A DNA stretch of 64,000 nt, from assembly GCF_000685015.1 (NCBI RefSeq), contig NZ_BAYA01000001.1:496001-560000 (forward strand), written 5' to 3'. This document shows positions 40,537-53,386 of the stretch, piece after piece; position 1 is the first letter of the stretch; every line of letters starts with the position of its first letter. The translations under genes were made by a program, and so were the position numbers. The notes beneath the pieces were generated by a model. The model saw only the letters and a program-made list of their open reading frames with translations. It made no database searches and had not been told where the DNA came from. This DNA is from Paraburkholderia bannensis NBRC 103871. Lineage in GTDB: Bacteria; Pseudomonadota; Gammaproteobacteria; Burkholderiales; Burkholderiaceae.

Positions 40537-41031
40537 ATGACAACTTACAGCCTCAAGCAGGCCGGCCGGGCCGCGGCCTGCGCCTGCCTCGTCTCGTCGC
40601 TCGCCACGGTGGCGGGCCCCGCCAGCGCGGCGCTGGGCGATATCGTCGCCGTGCGCACGCCGGTCAATGCGGCCAGCGGCACGAACGCCACGCAAACCCT
40701 GCTGGGCGGTGCGGTGCAGGTCACGCAATCGGTCGATGCCAGCGGCACCCGCCTGCGCGAATACAGCGCAACCGCCAGCGGCAAGGTTTTCGCCTACACC
40801 TGGCAAGGGCCGTCGGCGCCGAACCTCGACACGCTGCTCGGCCGTTACGCCGACGACTACCAGTGCGGCACGATCGCGCTCCATGTGTCCGGGCGCGACG
40901 GCCTGCACGCCGCACGCGTGGACACGCCGGCCGTGATCGTCGAATCCGGCGGCCTGATGCGCAGCTACGTGGGCCGCGCCTGGTTGCCCGGCGCGCTGCC
41001 GGCGGGCATGACCGAGGGAGATGTGCGATGA
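40537..41031 (+). CDS. DUF2844 exported protein
   Basis: 164 residues: signal peptide ending ASA-ALGD, then TYSLKQAGRA-type start and VTQSVDASGTRLREYSATAS, GKVFAYTWQGPSAPNLDTLL, GRYADDYQCGT. This is DUF2844, found almost only in Burkholderiales next to DUF3443. Its stop overlaps the next ATG (ATGA). Function unknown. Confidence 0.88.
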   Translation: MTTYSLKQAGRAAACACLVSSLATVAGPASAALGDIVAVRTPVNAASGTNATQTLLGGAVQVTQSVDASGTRLREYSATASGKVFAYTWQGPSAPNLDTLLGRYADDYQCGTIALHVSGRDGLHAARVDTPAVIVESGGLMRSYVGRAWLPGALPAGMTEGDVR

Positions 41032-42371
41032 GCACGCGCCTCACGCTGCGCGCGGCTGTGCTCGCGGGTGCGCTTGCGAGTGGGCTCGCCCTGGCGCTGG
41101 CCGCCTGCGGGGGCGGCGGTGGTGCGAGCGGCGGCTCGACGTCGGGCACGGCGACGCCCGCCAGTACGCCAACAAGTACGCCCACAAGCACGCCCACCGC
41201 CAGCGCCCCCGCGGCTTCCGGCACCGGCGCCACCACGAGTACGCCGCCCGCCTCGACCACCGGCAGCGTCGCCCAGTCCTCCACGCCGAACGTATTGCCG
41301 ATCAGCGTCGCCTCGACGCCGACATCGACGCGCAATATGTTGATGGCGAGCGTCACGGTCTGCATTCCCGGCACCCGCACCTGCGCGATCGTCGACAACG
41401 TCCAGGTCGATACCGGCTCGCAGGGGCTGCGCCTGCTCGCGTCCGCACTGCCCGCTGGCTTCGCGCTGCCGGCCGTCGCGGCCGGCGGCGGCTCCGCTCC
41501 GGCCGGCTCCTGCGCCGCCTTCGGCTCCGGCTATACCTGGGGGGCGGTGCGCAGCGCCGACGTCAAGCTCGCGGGCGAAGTCGCCTCCGCGTTGCCGATC
41601 CAGTTGATCGCCGATCCGTCGGTGCCGGGCGCGCCCAGCGCCTGCAAGAGCTTTGGCCTCGCCATGCTCAACAGCACGGTGCTGCGCTCGAACGGCATTC
41701 TCGGCGTCGGGCCGTTCGGCGCGGATTGCGGCGCAGCCTGCGTGAACGGCCCCAATAGTTCGTGGTACTACGCGTGCCCAACGGGCGCCTCCGGCAGCTG
41801 CACGCCCAGCGCCCAGCCGCTCGCGCAACAGATCAGCAACCCGGTGGCGGCGTTCGCCACCGACAACAACGGCGTCGTGATCGATCTGCCCGCGATTCCC
41901 GCGACGGGCCAGGGCAGCGTAAGCGGATCGCTGATCTTCGGCATCGGCTCGCAGGCGAACAATGCGCTGGGCAGCGCGACGGTGCTGCGCGGCAACTCGG
42001 TGACGGGCTTCGTGTCGACCACGACCTCGGACGGCTCGGTCTATTCGCAGAGCTATATCGACAGCGGATCGAACGGCTTTTTCTTCGCGAACACGACGCT
42101 CACGCGCTGCGGCGTGTGGTTCTGCCCGAGTTCACCGCAAAGCCTCAGCGCGACGCTCAAGGGCGTGGACGGCGTGACGGCGAACGCGTCGCTGTCGGTG
42201 GCCAACGCGACATCGCTGTTCGCCACCGGCAACTGGGCCTTCAATGATCTCGCGGGGTACAACGGCAGCGCGTTTGGCTGGGGACTGCCGTTTTTCTTCG
42301 GACGGCGCGTGTACACGGCCATCGAGGCGCAGACGACGCCCGCGGGTGCGGGGCCGTACTACGCGTTTTGA
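41028..42371 (+). CDS. DUF3443 lipoprotein
   Basis: 447 residues from ATG at 41028. Lipobox LALAACGGGGG, a Thr/Pro/Ser-rich linker with TSTPTSTPTAS repeats, then VDTGSQGLRLLASALPAGFA and NGILGVGPFGADCG. The D-T-G-S and later D-S-G-S (YIDSGSNGFFF) motifs resemble the two active-site triads of pepsin-like aspartic proteases, so DUF3443 may have an aspartic-protease-like fold. Cotranscribed with DUF2844. Confidence 0.88.
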   Translation: MSTRLTLRAAVLAGALASGLALALAACGGGGGASGGSTSGTATPASTPTSTPTSTPTASAPAASGTGATTSTPPASTTGSVAQSSTPNVLPISVASTPTSTRNMLMASVTVCIPGTRTCAIVDNVQVDTGSQGLRLLASALPAGFALPAVAAGGGSAPAGSCAAFGSGYTWGAVRSADVKLAGEVASALPIQLIADPSVPGAPSACKSFGLAMLNSTVLRSNGILGVGPFGADCGAACVNGPNSSWYYACPTGASGSCTPSAQPLAQQISNPVAAFATDNNGVVIDLPAIPATGQGSVSGSLIFGIGSQANNALGSATVLRGNSVTGFVSTTTSDGSVYSQSYIDSGSNGFFFANTTLTRCGVWFCPSSPQSLSATLKGVDGVTANASLSVANATSLFATGNWAFNDLAGYNGSAFGWGLPFFFGRRVYTAIEAQTTPAGAGPYYAF

Positions 42372-42405
42372 GCCTGGCGGGCGTTATCGACGTCCAGTAT
42401 CGACG

Positions 42406-42981
42406 TCAGTTTGCCTGGGCATCCGAAGCGGGCGTGGTTTTCGCCAGCGCCGCGGGCGAGAGCCAGTGGAACGAGGTGAGCGCGCCGGTGTGGTCGTAGA
42501 CGCACTCGGCGGCGGTTTGCGGAGGCGGCGTCTTGTGCAGGCCGAGCTTCGCGACAATGATCGCGATGGGCGTAGTGGGCTTGGGCTCTTCAGCTTGGGG
42601 CGCGGACGCTACGACCACGGCGCTCGCCGCCGAAGCGCCTGCCGCGAATGTCGCATGCTGCTTTGCGGTGGCGCCCGACGCCGCCGATGCAGGCGCCGCC
42701 GCAGCCGTTGCCGCGGAAGCCGCAGAAGAGTCAGAAGCAGCCGAAGCCGCCGCCGCCGAAGCCGGCAACGCGCCGCGCTTGAGCTGACCTTCGATCACGA
42801 CGCGCTGGCCGCGATACGCGACCGCTGTGTGCGTCACCGAGAGTTCGCCCTGCGACGTCTGGGCGAGCCGGGAGCGCATCTCCTGTTCGCAGGCGCTGGG
42901 GTTCTGGTACTGCGCAACGCAGCCCGCGAGCAGGGTGGCGCCGGCCGCGAGGCCGACGAGACAGGCATTCCGTTTCTTCAT
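42406..42981 (-). CDS. Ala-rich putative lipoprotein
   Basis: 191 residues from ATG at 42979-42981. Lipobox AGATLLAGC, a short N-terminal domain (CEQEMRSRLAQTSQGELSVT HTAVAYRGQRVVIEG), then a 90-residue Ala/Ser-rich linker and a C-terminal part with AAECVYDHTGALTSFHWLSP. Conserved in Burkholderia as a hypothetical lipoprotein; function unknown. Confidence 0.7.
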   Translation of the reverse strand: MKKRNACLVGLAAGATLLAGCVAQYQNPSACEQEMRSRLAQTSQGELSVTHTAVAYRGQRVVIEGQLKRGALPASAAAASAASDSSAASAATAAAAPASAASGATAKQHATFAAGASAASAVVVASAPQAEEPKPTTPIAIIVAKLGLHKTPPPQTAAECVYDHTGALTSFHWLSPAALAKTTPASDAQAN

Positions 42982-43113
42982 CGCTCTTGTCGCTGTATTC
43001 GCTGTCATCGCGCGAGGCGCGCGGTTGGGTTTTCAGGCTGCGGCAATTGTAGCTTACGGGCCGAACGGCCGAATGGCGGAGCGGCCCGCCGCGCGAGCCT
43101 GCTATCATCGCGG

Positions 43114-43129
43114 CTGTATATCCATACAG
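43114..43129 (+). promoter_or_regulatory. LexA (SOS) box
   Basis: CTGTATATCCATACAG matches the CTGT-N8-ACAG consensus with an AT-rich centre. It lies 9 bp before the start of the VRR-NUC gene, so LexA would cover the promoter or early leader of the nuclease-helicase operon. Confidence 0.88.
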
Positions 43130-43137
43130 TGCCGCGC

Positions 43138-44886
43138 GTGCTTCCCGACTCCCCCGCTCCGTTTTATTACCTCGCCAACTTCGAGCGCGCGCTCGGCTGG
43201 CTCGGCGCGCGCTGCGCCGACCTGTTCGACGACGCCGAGCAGCGCTTCGTGCAAGGCTTCGGCGCCCTGCCCCGCGCCTCGCGCGCGCTGTTCGTCCGGA
43301 TGCTGATGCGCAAAGGCCCGCAGTTCCGCGCGAGCAAGCTCGACTATGCCGAGATTGGCTGCCCGCGCGCGGCGGCGACGCACCTGATCGAGGCGGGCTG
43401 GCTCGACGGCGTGCCGGTGCTCGAATTCGACGCGCTCGCGGCGCTGGTCACGCGGGCGGAACTACAGACGCTCGCCGTGCGGCTGCTGGCCGAGGCGCAC
43501 GAGGACGCCGCCGGATTCGACGCACTGCGCGCGCTGAACCTGCGCTCCGCTACCCGAACGGCGATGCTTGACGCGCTCACCGTCGCCGCTCCGGCAGCAC
43601 GCGGCTGGGACGCGTGGTTTCCCGACTCGCCGGATACGGTGCTCCACTTCGCCGTCACTGCGCTGTGCGAACGGCTGCGCCTGATGTTCTTCGGCAACCT
43701 GCGCCAGGACTGGAGCGAATTCGTGCTCGCCGATCTGGGCGTGTACCGCTACGAACCAGTGCCGCTCGACGGCGCGTCGCGGGCGTTCCAGCAGCGCGCG
43801 GACATCGACGCCTATCTGGCGCTGCGCGACTGCCGCGACGCCTTCGATCTCGCGCCACAGGAGCAGCACGCCGATGTGCTCGCCGCCGCGCTCGACATCC
43901 TCGACGCCCTCGCCCCGCACACGCATCCCAACGCCTGGCTGCGCGCGCGCCATGATCGCGTGCGCCACGCGGCGGGCCAGGCGGCCGAAAAACTGGGCGA
44001 CGCGGCGCTTGCGATGCGCGCCTACCAAACGTGCGGCCACCCGGAATCGCGCTATCGCCGCGTGCGCGTGCTGGAGCAACTGGGCCGCCGCGACGACGCC
44101 TGCGCGCTTGCCGAGACCATCGCCGCCGCGCCCGCGAACGAGGAAGAGGCGCAGCGCGCCGCACGCACGCTGGGCCGCCTGACACGCAAGCGCGCGACGG
44201 TCAGGCGTGAACACGCCGCCGATACCGCACCGACGCATACGTCGATCGAACTCACGCTGCCTGCCGAATACGTCCATCTACGTGTGGAAGAAGCCTCGCG
44301 CCGCGCGCTCGCCAGCGACGCCGCGCCCGTGTTCTACGTCGAAAACACGCTGATCACCGGCCTCTTCGGCCTGCTCTGCTGGCCCGCGCTGTTCGCGCCG
44401 TTGCCAGGCGCGTTCTTCCATCCGTTTCAGCGTGGCCCCGCCGATCTCCACGCCGCCGATTTCGTCACACGCCGCGCTGCGCTGTTCGCCGCCTGCCTCG
44501 CGGAACTCGAAACGGGCGCCTATCGCGCGACCATCAAGCAGCGCTTCGCCGATAAATACGGCACGCAATCGCCGTTCGTGGCGTGGCCCGCGCTCGACGA
44601 CGCGCTGCTTGCGCTGGCGCTCGACTGCTTTCCCGCGGCCCATCTGCGCTTGTGGTTCGAGCGCCTGTTGCGCGAACCGGCCGCGAATCGTTCGGGGCTG
44701 CCCGACCTCGTGCGCTTCTGGCCAGGCGAGCGCCGCTACGAGTTGATCGAAGTCAAGGGCCCCGGCGACCGCTTGCAGGACAACCAGCGCCGCTGGCTCG
44801 CTTACTGCGCCGCTCACGGCATGCCTGTGACCGTGTTGCAGGCGCGCTGGGCAAGCCGCGAAACCACGGCGGCGCTGGCGCCATGA
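43138..44886 (+). CDS. VRR-NUC (FAN1-like) nuclease
   Basis: 582 residues from GTG at 43138; another GTG at 43129 lies inside the LexA box and is less likely. N-terminal FAN1-type helical region (FYYLANFERALGWLGARCAD, RASRALFVRMLMRKGPQFRA), a TPR-like middle, then the VRR-NUC core: RSGLPDLVRFWPGERRYELI EVKGPGDRLQDNQRRW, i.e. G-x-PD...E-x-K...Q. FAN1 cleaves branched DNA in crosslink repair. Overlaps the helicase gene by ATGA. Confidence 0.9.
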   Translation: MLPDSPAPFYYLANFERALGWLGARCADLFDDAEQRFVQGFGALPRASRALFVRMLMRKGPQFRASKLDYAEIGCPRAAATHLIEAGWLDGVPVLEFDALAALVTRAELQTLAVRLLAEAHEDAAGFDALRALNLRSATRTAMLDALTVAAPAARGWDAWFPDSPDTVLHFAVTALCERLRLMFFGNLRQDWSEFVLADLGVYRYEPVPLDGASRAFQQRADIDAYLALRDCRDAFDLAPQEQHADVLAAALDILDALAPHTHPNAWLRARHDRVRHAAGQAAEKLGDAALAMRAYQTCGHPESRYRRVRVLEQLGRRDDACALAETIAAAPANEEEAQRAARTLGRLTRKRATVRREHAADTAPTHTSIELTLPAEYVHLRVEEASRRALASDAAPVFYVENTLITGLFGLLCWPALFAPLPGAFFHPFQRGPADLHAADFVTRRAALFAACLAELETGAYRATIKQRFADKYGTQSPFVAWPALDDALLALALDCFPAAHLRLWFERLLREPAANRSGLPDLVRFWPGERRYELIEVKGPGDRLQDNQRRWLAYCAAHGMPVTVLQARWASRETTAALAP

Positions 44887-47165
44887 CGTACACCGTCGCG
44901 GTTCGCACGCTCTGCGAATTCACCGCCAAACGCGGCGACCTCGACCTGCGCTTCACGCCCTCGCCCGACGCAAGCGAAGGCCGCGCGGGCCACGCCGCCA
45001 TCGCCAAACGGCGCCCCGCCGGCTACGAAACCGAAATCGCCTTGAGCGGCAGCTTCGGCGCACTCACCGTGCGCGGGCGTGCCGACGGCTACGATCCCGC
45101 GCGCCACCGGCTCGAAGAGTTCAAGACCTATCGCGGCGATCTCGACGCGATGCGCGAAAATCAGCGCGCGCTGCACTGGGCGCAACTGCGCGTGTATGGC
45201 GCGCTGATGTGCGAGAAGCTTGGCCTCGACACGCTCGAACTCGCGCTCGTCTACTACGACATCGGCTCGGGCCGCGAGACCGCGCTCGTCGAGCAAGCCA
45301 GCGCCCAGCAATTGCGCGCGGGTTTCGAAGCGCAATGTGCGCGTTTCGTCGCGTGGGCCGAACAGGAAAGCGCGCACCGCATCACGCGCGATACGGCGCT
45401 CGGCGAACTGCGCCTGCCCTATGCGACCTTTCGCCAGGGCCAGCGCGATCTCGCCGAAGCGGTCTGGCGCGCCGCCACGCAAGGCCGCTGTCTGCTCGCG
45501 CAGGCGCCCACCGGCATCGGCAAGACCATCGGCACGCTGTTCCCGCAGTTGAAGGCCTGTGCACGCGGCACCATCGACAAGGTGCTGTTTCTGAGCGCGA
45601 AAAGTCCGGGCCGCCAGCTTGCGCTCGACGCACTCGAAACGCTTGCCGACGCCCATGCACAGGACGGCGCGACGCTGCCGCTGCGCGTGCTGGAACTCGT
45701 TGCGCGCGACAAGGCCTGCGAGCATCCCGAACTCGCGTGTCACGGGCAATCGTGTCCGCTTGCGCGCGGCTTCTACGACCGCCTGCCCGCTGCGCGAGAC
45801 GCCGCCATCGCGCGCGTGAATCTCACACGCGAAACGCTGCGCGAAGTCGCACGCGAACACGCGGTCTGCCCGTATTACCTCGGCCAGGAACTCGCGCGCT
45901 GGAGCGACGTCATCGTCGGCGACTACAACTATTACTTCGACGTCAGTGCGATGTTGTTCATGCTCGGCGCGCACAACCAGTGGCGCATGAGCCTGCTCGT
46001 CGACGAGGCGCACAACCTGCCCGAACGCGCCCGCGCGATGTATTCCGCCGAACTCGTGCAGACGCGCGTGGATGCCGTCCGGCGCGCTGCGAGCGCGCCG
46101 GTCAAACGCGCGCTCACACGTCTTTCGCGCCACTGGACTGAGCAGAACGCAATCGCGCCCGATGCGTGGCGCGCGAGCGATGCCTTGCCCGATGGACTGA
46201 TCGCCGCGCTAGGCGACGTGATTGCCGCGATCGGCGATCAACTTGCGGAACCGGCGCTCGTGCGCGACCCGGAACTCGAACGCTTCTACTTCGACGCGCT
46301 GCATTTCGTGCGGCTTGCGGAGCGCTTCGACTCGCAGTCGATGTTCGACGTAACGCCATTGCCTGCTTTTAACGCGAAGGCGAATACAAAAAAACCACGC
46401 TCAACCCTCTGCATCCGCAATCTCGTGCCGGCCAACGCATTGCGGCCCCGGGTGGCCGCCGCGCATAGCGTGACGCTGTTCTCGGCGACGCTTGCACCCG
46501 CGCACTTTTACGCCGATATGCTCGGCTTGCCCGCAAACACCGTTCAGGTCGAAATCGGCACGCCGTTTCGCGCGGAGCAACTCGACGTGCAGATCGCACG
46601 CGATATCTCGACGCGCTACAAGGATCGCGCGCGCTCGCTCGATACGCTCGTCGAACGTGTCGCGCGCCAGTACGCGGCGCGGCCCGGCAATTACCTGTGC
46701 TTCTTCAGCAGCTACGACTATCTCCAGCAGGCCGCCGGGGTGTTCGTCGCGCGCCATCCTCACGTCGAGACGTGGATGCAGTCGCGCACGATGGACGAGG
46801 CGCAGCAACAGGGATTCGTGGCGCGTTTCGTCGAAGGCGGCTGCGGTATCGGCTTTGCAGTGCTGGGCGGTGCGTTTGGCGAAGGCATCGACCTGCCGGG
46901 CACGCGCCTGATCGGCACCTTCATCGCGACGCTGGGCATGCCGCAGGTGAATCCCGTCAACGAGGCGATGCGCGAGCGCATGGACGCGCTCTATGGTGCG
47001 GGCTTCGACTACACCTATCTGATTCCTGGCTTGCGCAAGGTTGTGCAGGCGGCAGGCCGTGTGATTCGCAGCGAAGTGGACAGCGGTGTCGTGCATCTGC
47101 TCGACGACCGCTTCGCGCGGCCCGATGTGCGTGCGTTGCTGCCTGCGTGGTGGGATATTTCCTGA
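44883..47165 (+). CDS. XPD/DinG-type Fe-S DNA helicase
   Basis: 760 residues from ATG at 44883. The first 200 residues include a RecB-like nuclease-type region (GRADGYDPARHRLEEFKTYR, GDLDAMRENQRALHWAQLRV YG). Helicase motifs: LAQAPTGIGKTIGTLFPQ (I), LLVDEAHNLPERAR (II), AVLGGAFGEGIDLPG and QAAGRVIRSEVD (VI). Four Cys in ACEHPELACHGQSCPLARGF and HAVCPYYL form the 4Fe-4S site. Likely partner of the FAN1-like nuclease in SOS-induced repair. This fusion of an N-terminal PD-(D/E)XK-like region and XPD helicase is known in bacteria. Confidence 0.88.
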   Translation: MTYTVAVRTLCEFTAKRGDLDLRFTPSPDASEGRAGHAAIAKRRPAGYETEIALSGSFGALTVRGRADGYDPARHRLEEFKTYRGDLDAMRENQRALHWAQLRVYGALMCEKLGLDTLELALVYYDIGSGRETALVEQASAQQLRAGFEAQCARFVAWAEQESAHRITRDTALGELRLPYATFRQGQRDLAEAVWRAATQGRCLLAQAPTGIGKTIGTLFPQLKACARGTIDKVLFLSAKSPGRQLALDALETLADAHAQDGATLPLRVLELVARDKACEHPELACHGQSCPLARGFYDRLPAARDAAIARVNLTRETLREVAREHAVCPYYLGQELARWSDVIVGDYNYYFDVSAMLFMLGAHNQWRMSLLVDEAHNLPERARAMYSAELVQTRVDAVRRAASAPVKRALTRLSRHWTEQNAIAPDAWRASDALPDGLIAALGDVIAAIGDQLAEPALVRDPELERFYFDALHFVRLAERFDSQSMFDVTPLPAFNAKANTKKPRSTLCIRNLVPANALRPRVAAAHSVTLFSATLAPAHFYADMLGLPANTVQVEIGTPFRAEQLDVQIARDISTRYKDRARSLDTLVERVARQYAARPGNYLCFFSSYDYLQQAAGVFVARHPHVETWMQSRTMDEAQQQGFVARFVEGGCGIGFAVLGGAFGEGIDLPGTRLIGTFIATLGMPQVNPVNEAMRERMDALYGAGFDYTYLIPGLRKVVQAAGRVIRSEVDSGVVHLLDDRFARPDVRALLPAWWDIS

Positions 47166-47207
47166 CGCGCGATTAATACGGATTCCATATCAACTGTCGC
47201 AAAGCAA

Positions 47208-47231
47208 AGCAGCGCCGATGACGGCGCTGCT
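47208..47231. terminator. hairpin terminator between converging genes
   Basis: AGCAGCGCCG (47208-47217), loop ATGA, CGGCGCTGCT (47222-47231), perfect 10-bp stem, then TCTTTC. Serves the helicase and the converging Clp gene. Confidence 0.8.
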
Positions 47232-47251
47232 TCTTTCACCTCATCGACGCA

Positions 47252-50101
<2,850 letters not shown>

Positions 50102-50556
50102 GGTCGACTCGTCTCCAGTTCGGCGCCGTATCGCGGCATGCGAAACGGCACGACGCATCGCGGGGATGCATCGGAAATGTGACAGGCGGCAGCGCGTCGC
50201 ACAGATGGAAGCCGATTGAGGCTCATCGGAACAGATCGATACGACTACGCAGATTGCGCGAAACGTGCGGCGCCGCGGCGGGCGGTAGCGACTACGGCGA
50301 CATGACGCTTGAACATCGCATCACATGCAACGCAGCCACACGACGAATCGATTGTGGCAGGAATCCGAACGTCGCGTTTGCAGCGTGCAAAGGCCAAACA
50401 AAATGCCAGATGCCGCCCAAAAGAAAGCGGGCGGGATTGGCGCCCCGCCCGGAGTGCGCGACTGGAAGCGCGCGAGGAGAACAACCTGAAACACCTGCGA
50501 TTGCGGATTTTCTACGTCATACGAATATCGCGAGGTTTGCTATCGTCGCGACACCC
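50102..50556. other. 455-bp gap between clpK and xylH
   Basis: No supported gene. It carries the clpK promoter on the minus strand and the end of the xyl operon. No clear heat-shock (sigma-32) promoter was recognised by eye. Confidence 0.45.
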
Positions 50557-51756
50557 TCAACGCCGGTTCGATCCCGACACCACGTCGACCCACACGGCCA
50601 GCACGAGAATGCCGCCCTTCACGATCATCTGCCAATAGGCGTCCACGTCGAGCATCGACATGCCATTGTCGAGACTCGCCATCACAAGCGCGCCGATCAA
50701 CGCGCCATAGACGGTGCCGGAACCGCCACGCATCGACGTGCCGCCGATGAAGCACGCGGCGATCGCATCAAGCTCGCCCATCGTGCCAGCCGAAGGCGAG
50801 CCCGCCGCGAGCCGCGCGGTATTGACCATGCCCGCGACCGCGCACATCAGCCCCATCAACGCGAAGATCGCAAGCTTCACGCGGTTCGTGTTGACGCCCG
50901 AAAGACGCGTCGCTTCGAGGTTCGATCCGACCGCATAAATGCGGCGGCCAAACACCGTTTGCGTCGCGATCCACGTAAAGATGCCGAGCAGCGCGAGCAG
51001 CAACAGCACAGGCACCGGGATGCCGCCGTAGCTGTCGAGCATCACCACGAACGCCAGCACGATCGCACCCGCGCCGACGATCTTCACGCCGTCCTGCCAG
51101 AGCGGCACGACGCTCAACTGATAACGCCGCCGGTTCGCGCGCTGGCGTACCGTGAGCAACGCGAGCAGCACGAACAGCGCGAAGGCCAGCACGTCGCCGA
51201 CGATACGCGGCAGATAGCCTTGCCCGATAAACACAAAGGAATCCGAAACAGGTGCGATCGTCGAACCGCCCGTGATGCCTAGCAGCACGCCGCGAAACGC
51301 CAGCATGCCCCCCAGCCCGACGATGAACGATGGCACGCGCCGATACGTCGACCACCAGCCGTTGAAGAGGCCCACCAGCACGCCCAGCGCCAGCACCACC
51401 GGCACCGTCACGCCAATCGGCCAATGACGGTTCACGTCGAGGATCGCCGCCACGCCGCCCAGCAAGCCGAGCAGCGAGCCCACCGACAAATCGATTTCGC
51501 CGGCGATGATGACGAACACCATCCCGCACGCGAGCATGCCGGTAATCGACATCTGCCGCAGCAGGTTCGAGACATTGCGCGGCGTGACGAACGCACCGTG
51601 CGTCAGCACCGAAAAGAACACCCAGATGGCGGCCACGGCCAGCAACAGGGCGAGGATCTTGTAGCGCGCAAACAGTTGCTGAAAACGCATGCCGACGCCA
51701 TTGCCGCCGGTCAACTGGTCTTCGCGCGCGCCTTGAGTCGTGACGTCCGGGGTCAT
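50557..51756 (-). CDS. xylH: D-xylose ABC transporter permease XylH
   Basis: 399 residues from the ATG at 51754-51756, overlapping xylG by ATGA. Ten membrane helices; [36 protein letters not shown] and [20 protein letters not shown] are the conserved blocks of ribose/xylose permeases. Last gene of the xylose operon. Forms the inner-membrane channel with XylG and XylF. Confidence 0.94.
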   Translation of the reverse strand: MTPDVTTQGAREDQLTGGNGVGMRFQQLFARYKILALLLAVAAIWVFFSVLTHGAFVTPRNVSNLLRQMSITGMLACGMVFVIIAGEIDLSVGSLLGLLGGVAAILDVNRHWPIGVTVPVVLALGVLVGLFNGWWSTYRRVPSFIVGLGGMLAFRGVLLGITGGSTIAPVSDSFVFIGQGYLPRIVGDVLAFALFVLLALLTVRQRANRRRYQLSVVPLWQDGVKIVGAGAIVLAFVVMLDSYGGIPVPVLLLLALLGIFTWIATQTVFGRRIYAVGSNLEATRLSGVNTNRVKLAIFALMGLMCAVAGMVNTARLAAGSPSAGTMGELDAIAACFIGGTSMRGGSGTVYGALIGALVMASLDNGMSMLDVDAYWQMIVKGGILVLAVWVDVVSGSNRR

Positions 51757-53306
51757 GCTGCACTCGCTGAAAGAGTTTGGGCGCGCGCGTTCTGGATCGC
51801 AGCGCCAAGAATATGTTCCTGCGTGAGGCCGTCGTTGACGAAGTCGCCACGCACCTCGCCCTCTCCGATCACGAGCACGCGGTCGCTGATGCCGAGCACT
51901 TCCGGCAACTCGGACGACACCATCACGATGGCCACGCCGCGTTTTGCGAGCTGGAACACGAGCTTGTAGATTTCGTATTTCGCGCCGACGTCGACGCCGC
52001 GCGTGGGTTCGTCGAGGATCAGCACCTTCGGTTCGGTCAGCAGCATCTTGGTGAGCACGGCCTTCTGCTGGTTGCCGCCCGACAGGCTCGCGATGGACAG
52101 CATGGGATTGGCCGCGCGCACGGAAAGACGCTGCATTTCCGTGCGAATCGTGTCGAGTTCCGCGGCGGCGTCGATACGCCCATGCTTCGCGAAGCGCTCC
52201 AGCACGGACAACGTGATGTTGTGCCCCACGCCCAGTTGCGGCACGATGCCGTGGCGCTTGCGGTCTTCGGGCACCATCGCGATACCGGCGCGAATCGCGT
52301 CGAGCGGCGCGCGTATCCTGAGCGGCTTGCCGTCGAGCAGCACCGTCGCCGTGCAATTGCCTTCATACGCGCCGAAGATCGCCTGCATCGTTTCCGTGCG
52401 CCCCGCGCCCACGAGTCCCGCCACGCCCAGAATCTCGCCACGTCGCACCGAGAACGACACATCGTTCACGCGCTTGCGGCGCGGATTCGTCACGTCGTAA
52501 CACGTCACGTTGCGCGCCTCGAACAGCACCTCGCCGATCTCGTGCGGCTCACGCGGAAAGAGGTTCTTGATCTCACGCCCCACCATCATCGCGATGATGC
52601 GGTCGGTGGTGAGCGACGCCATCGGCTCGGTGGCGACATGTCGGCCGTCGCGGATCACGCTGACCGTATCGCACACGGCCTCCACCTCGTCGAGCTTGTG
52701 CGAGATGTAGACGCAGGCCACGCCGCGCCGCTTCAGGTCGCGCACGATATCGAGCAGGATTTTCGTTTCCGCCGCCGTCAGCGACGACGACGGTTCGTCG
52801 AGAATCAGCAGCTTCGCGCGCTTGTTGAGCGCCTTGGCAATCTCGATCAACTGCTGATGGCCGCCGCCGTAGTTCATCACCGGCTGCGCGACGTTGATCG
52901 CATCGATGTTGAGTTCGCGCAGCAGTTCGTCGGCGCGCTGATACATCGCCGCGTAATTCATGCGCCCGCCCGGCAGCGTGATTTCGTTGCCGAGAAAGAT
53001 GTTCTCCGCCACCGACAGCTCGGGCACCAGCATCAGCTCCTGATGGATGATGACGATGCCCGCGCGCTCCGTGTCGCGCACGCTGTGCGCTTCGAGCGGC
53101 GCGCCTTCCCAGCGGATCTCGCCGCTCCACGTCCCGTGCGGATAGACGCCCGAGAGCACCTTCATCAGCGTGGACTTGCCCGCGCCGTTCTCGCCGCACA
53201 GGCCCACGCATTCACCGGGCCGCACCGTGAGGTCGATGCCGTCGAGCGCCTTCACGCCCGCGAAGGATTTGACGATGCCGCGCATCGTCAGCAAGGGTTC
53301 GGTCAT
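51753..53306 (-). CDS. xylG: D-xylose ABC transporter ATPase XylG (double ABC)
   Basis: 517 residues from ATG at 53304-53306. Two ABC domains: Walker [18 protein letters not shown] with signature [20 protein letters not shown] in the first, and [16 protein letters not shown] with [20 protein letters not shown] and [16 protein letters not shown] in the second, where Walker A is degenerate as normal for sugar importers. Energises xylose uptake. Confidence 0.95.
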   Translation of the reverse strand: MTEPLLTMRGIVKSFAGVKALDGIDLTVRPGECVGLCGENGAGKSTLMKVLSGVYPHGTWSGEIRWEGAPLEAHSVRDTERAGIVIIHQELMLVPELSVAENIFLGNEITLPGGRMNYAAMYQRADELLRELNIDAINVAQPVMNYGGGHQQLIEIAKALNKRAKLLILDEPSSSLTAAETKILLDIVRDLKRRGVACVYISHKLDEVEAVCDTVSVIRDGRHVATEPMASLTTDRIIAMMVGREIKNLFPREPHEIGEVLFEARNVTCYDVTNPRRKRVNDVSFSVRRGEILGVAGLVGAGRTETMQAIFGAYEGNCTATVLLDGKPLRIRAPLDAIRAGIAMVPEDRKRHGIVPQLGVGHNITLSVLERFAKHGRIDAAAELDTIRTEMQRLSVRAANPMLSIASLSGGNQQKAVLTKMLLTEPKVLILDEPTRGVDVGAKYEIYKLVFQLAKRGVAIVMVSSELPEVLGISDRVLVIGEGEVRGDFVNDGLTQEHILGAAIQNARAQTLSASAA

Positions 53307-53386
53307 ACGCTTGTTTGCCCGCGTTGTGAGCCCGCGCACGACTGCATCGTCGCGCGCGGGACGCCTGGTTGCCCGGCTCGCCCGAA

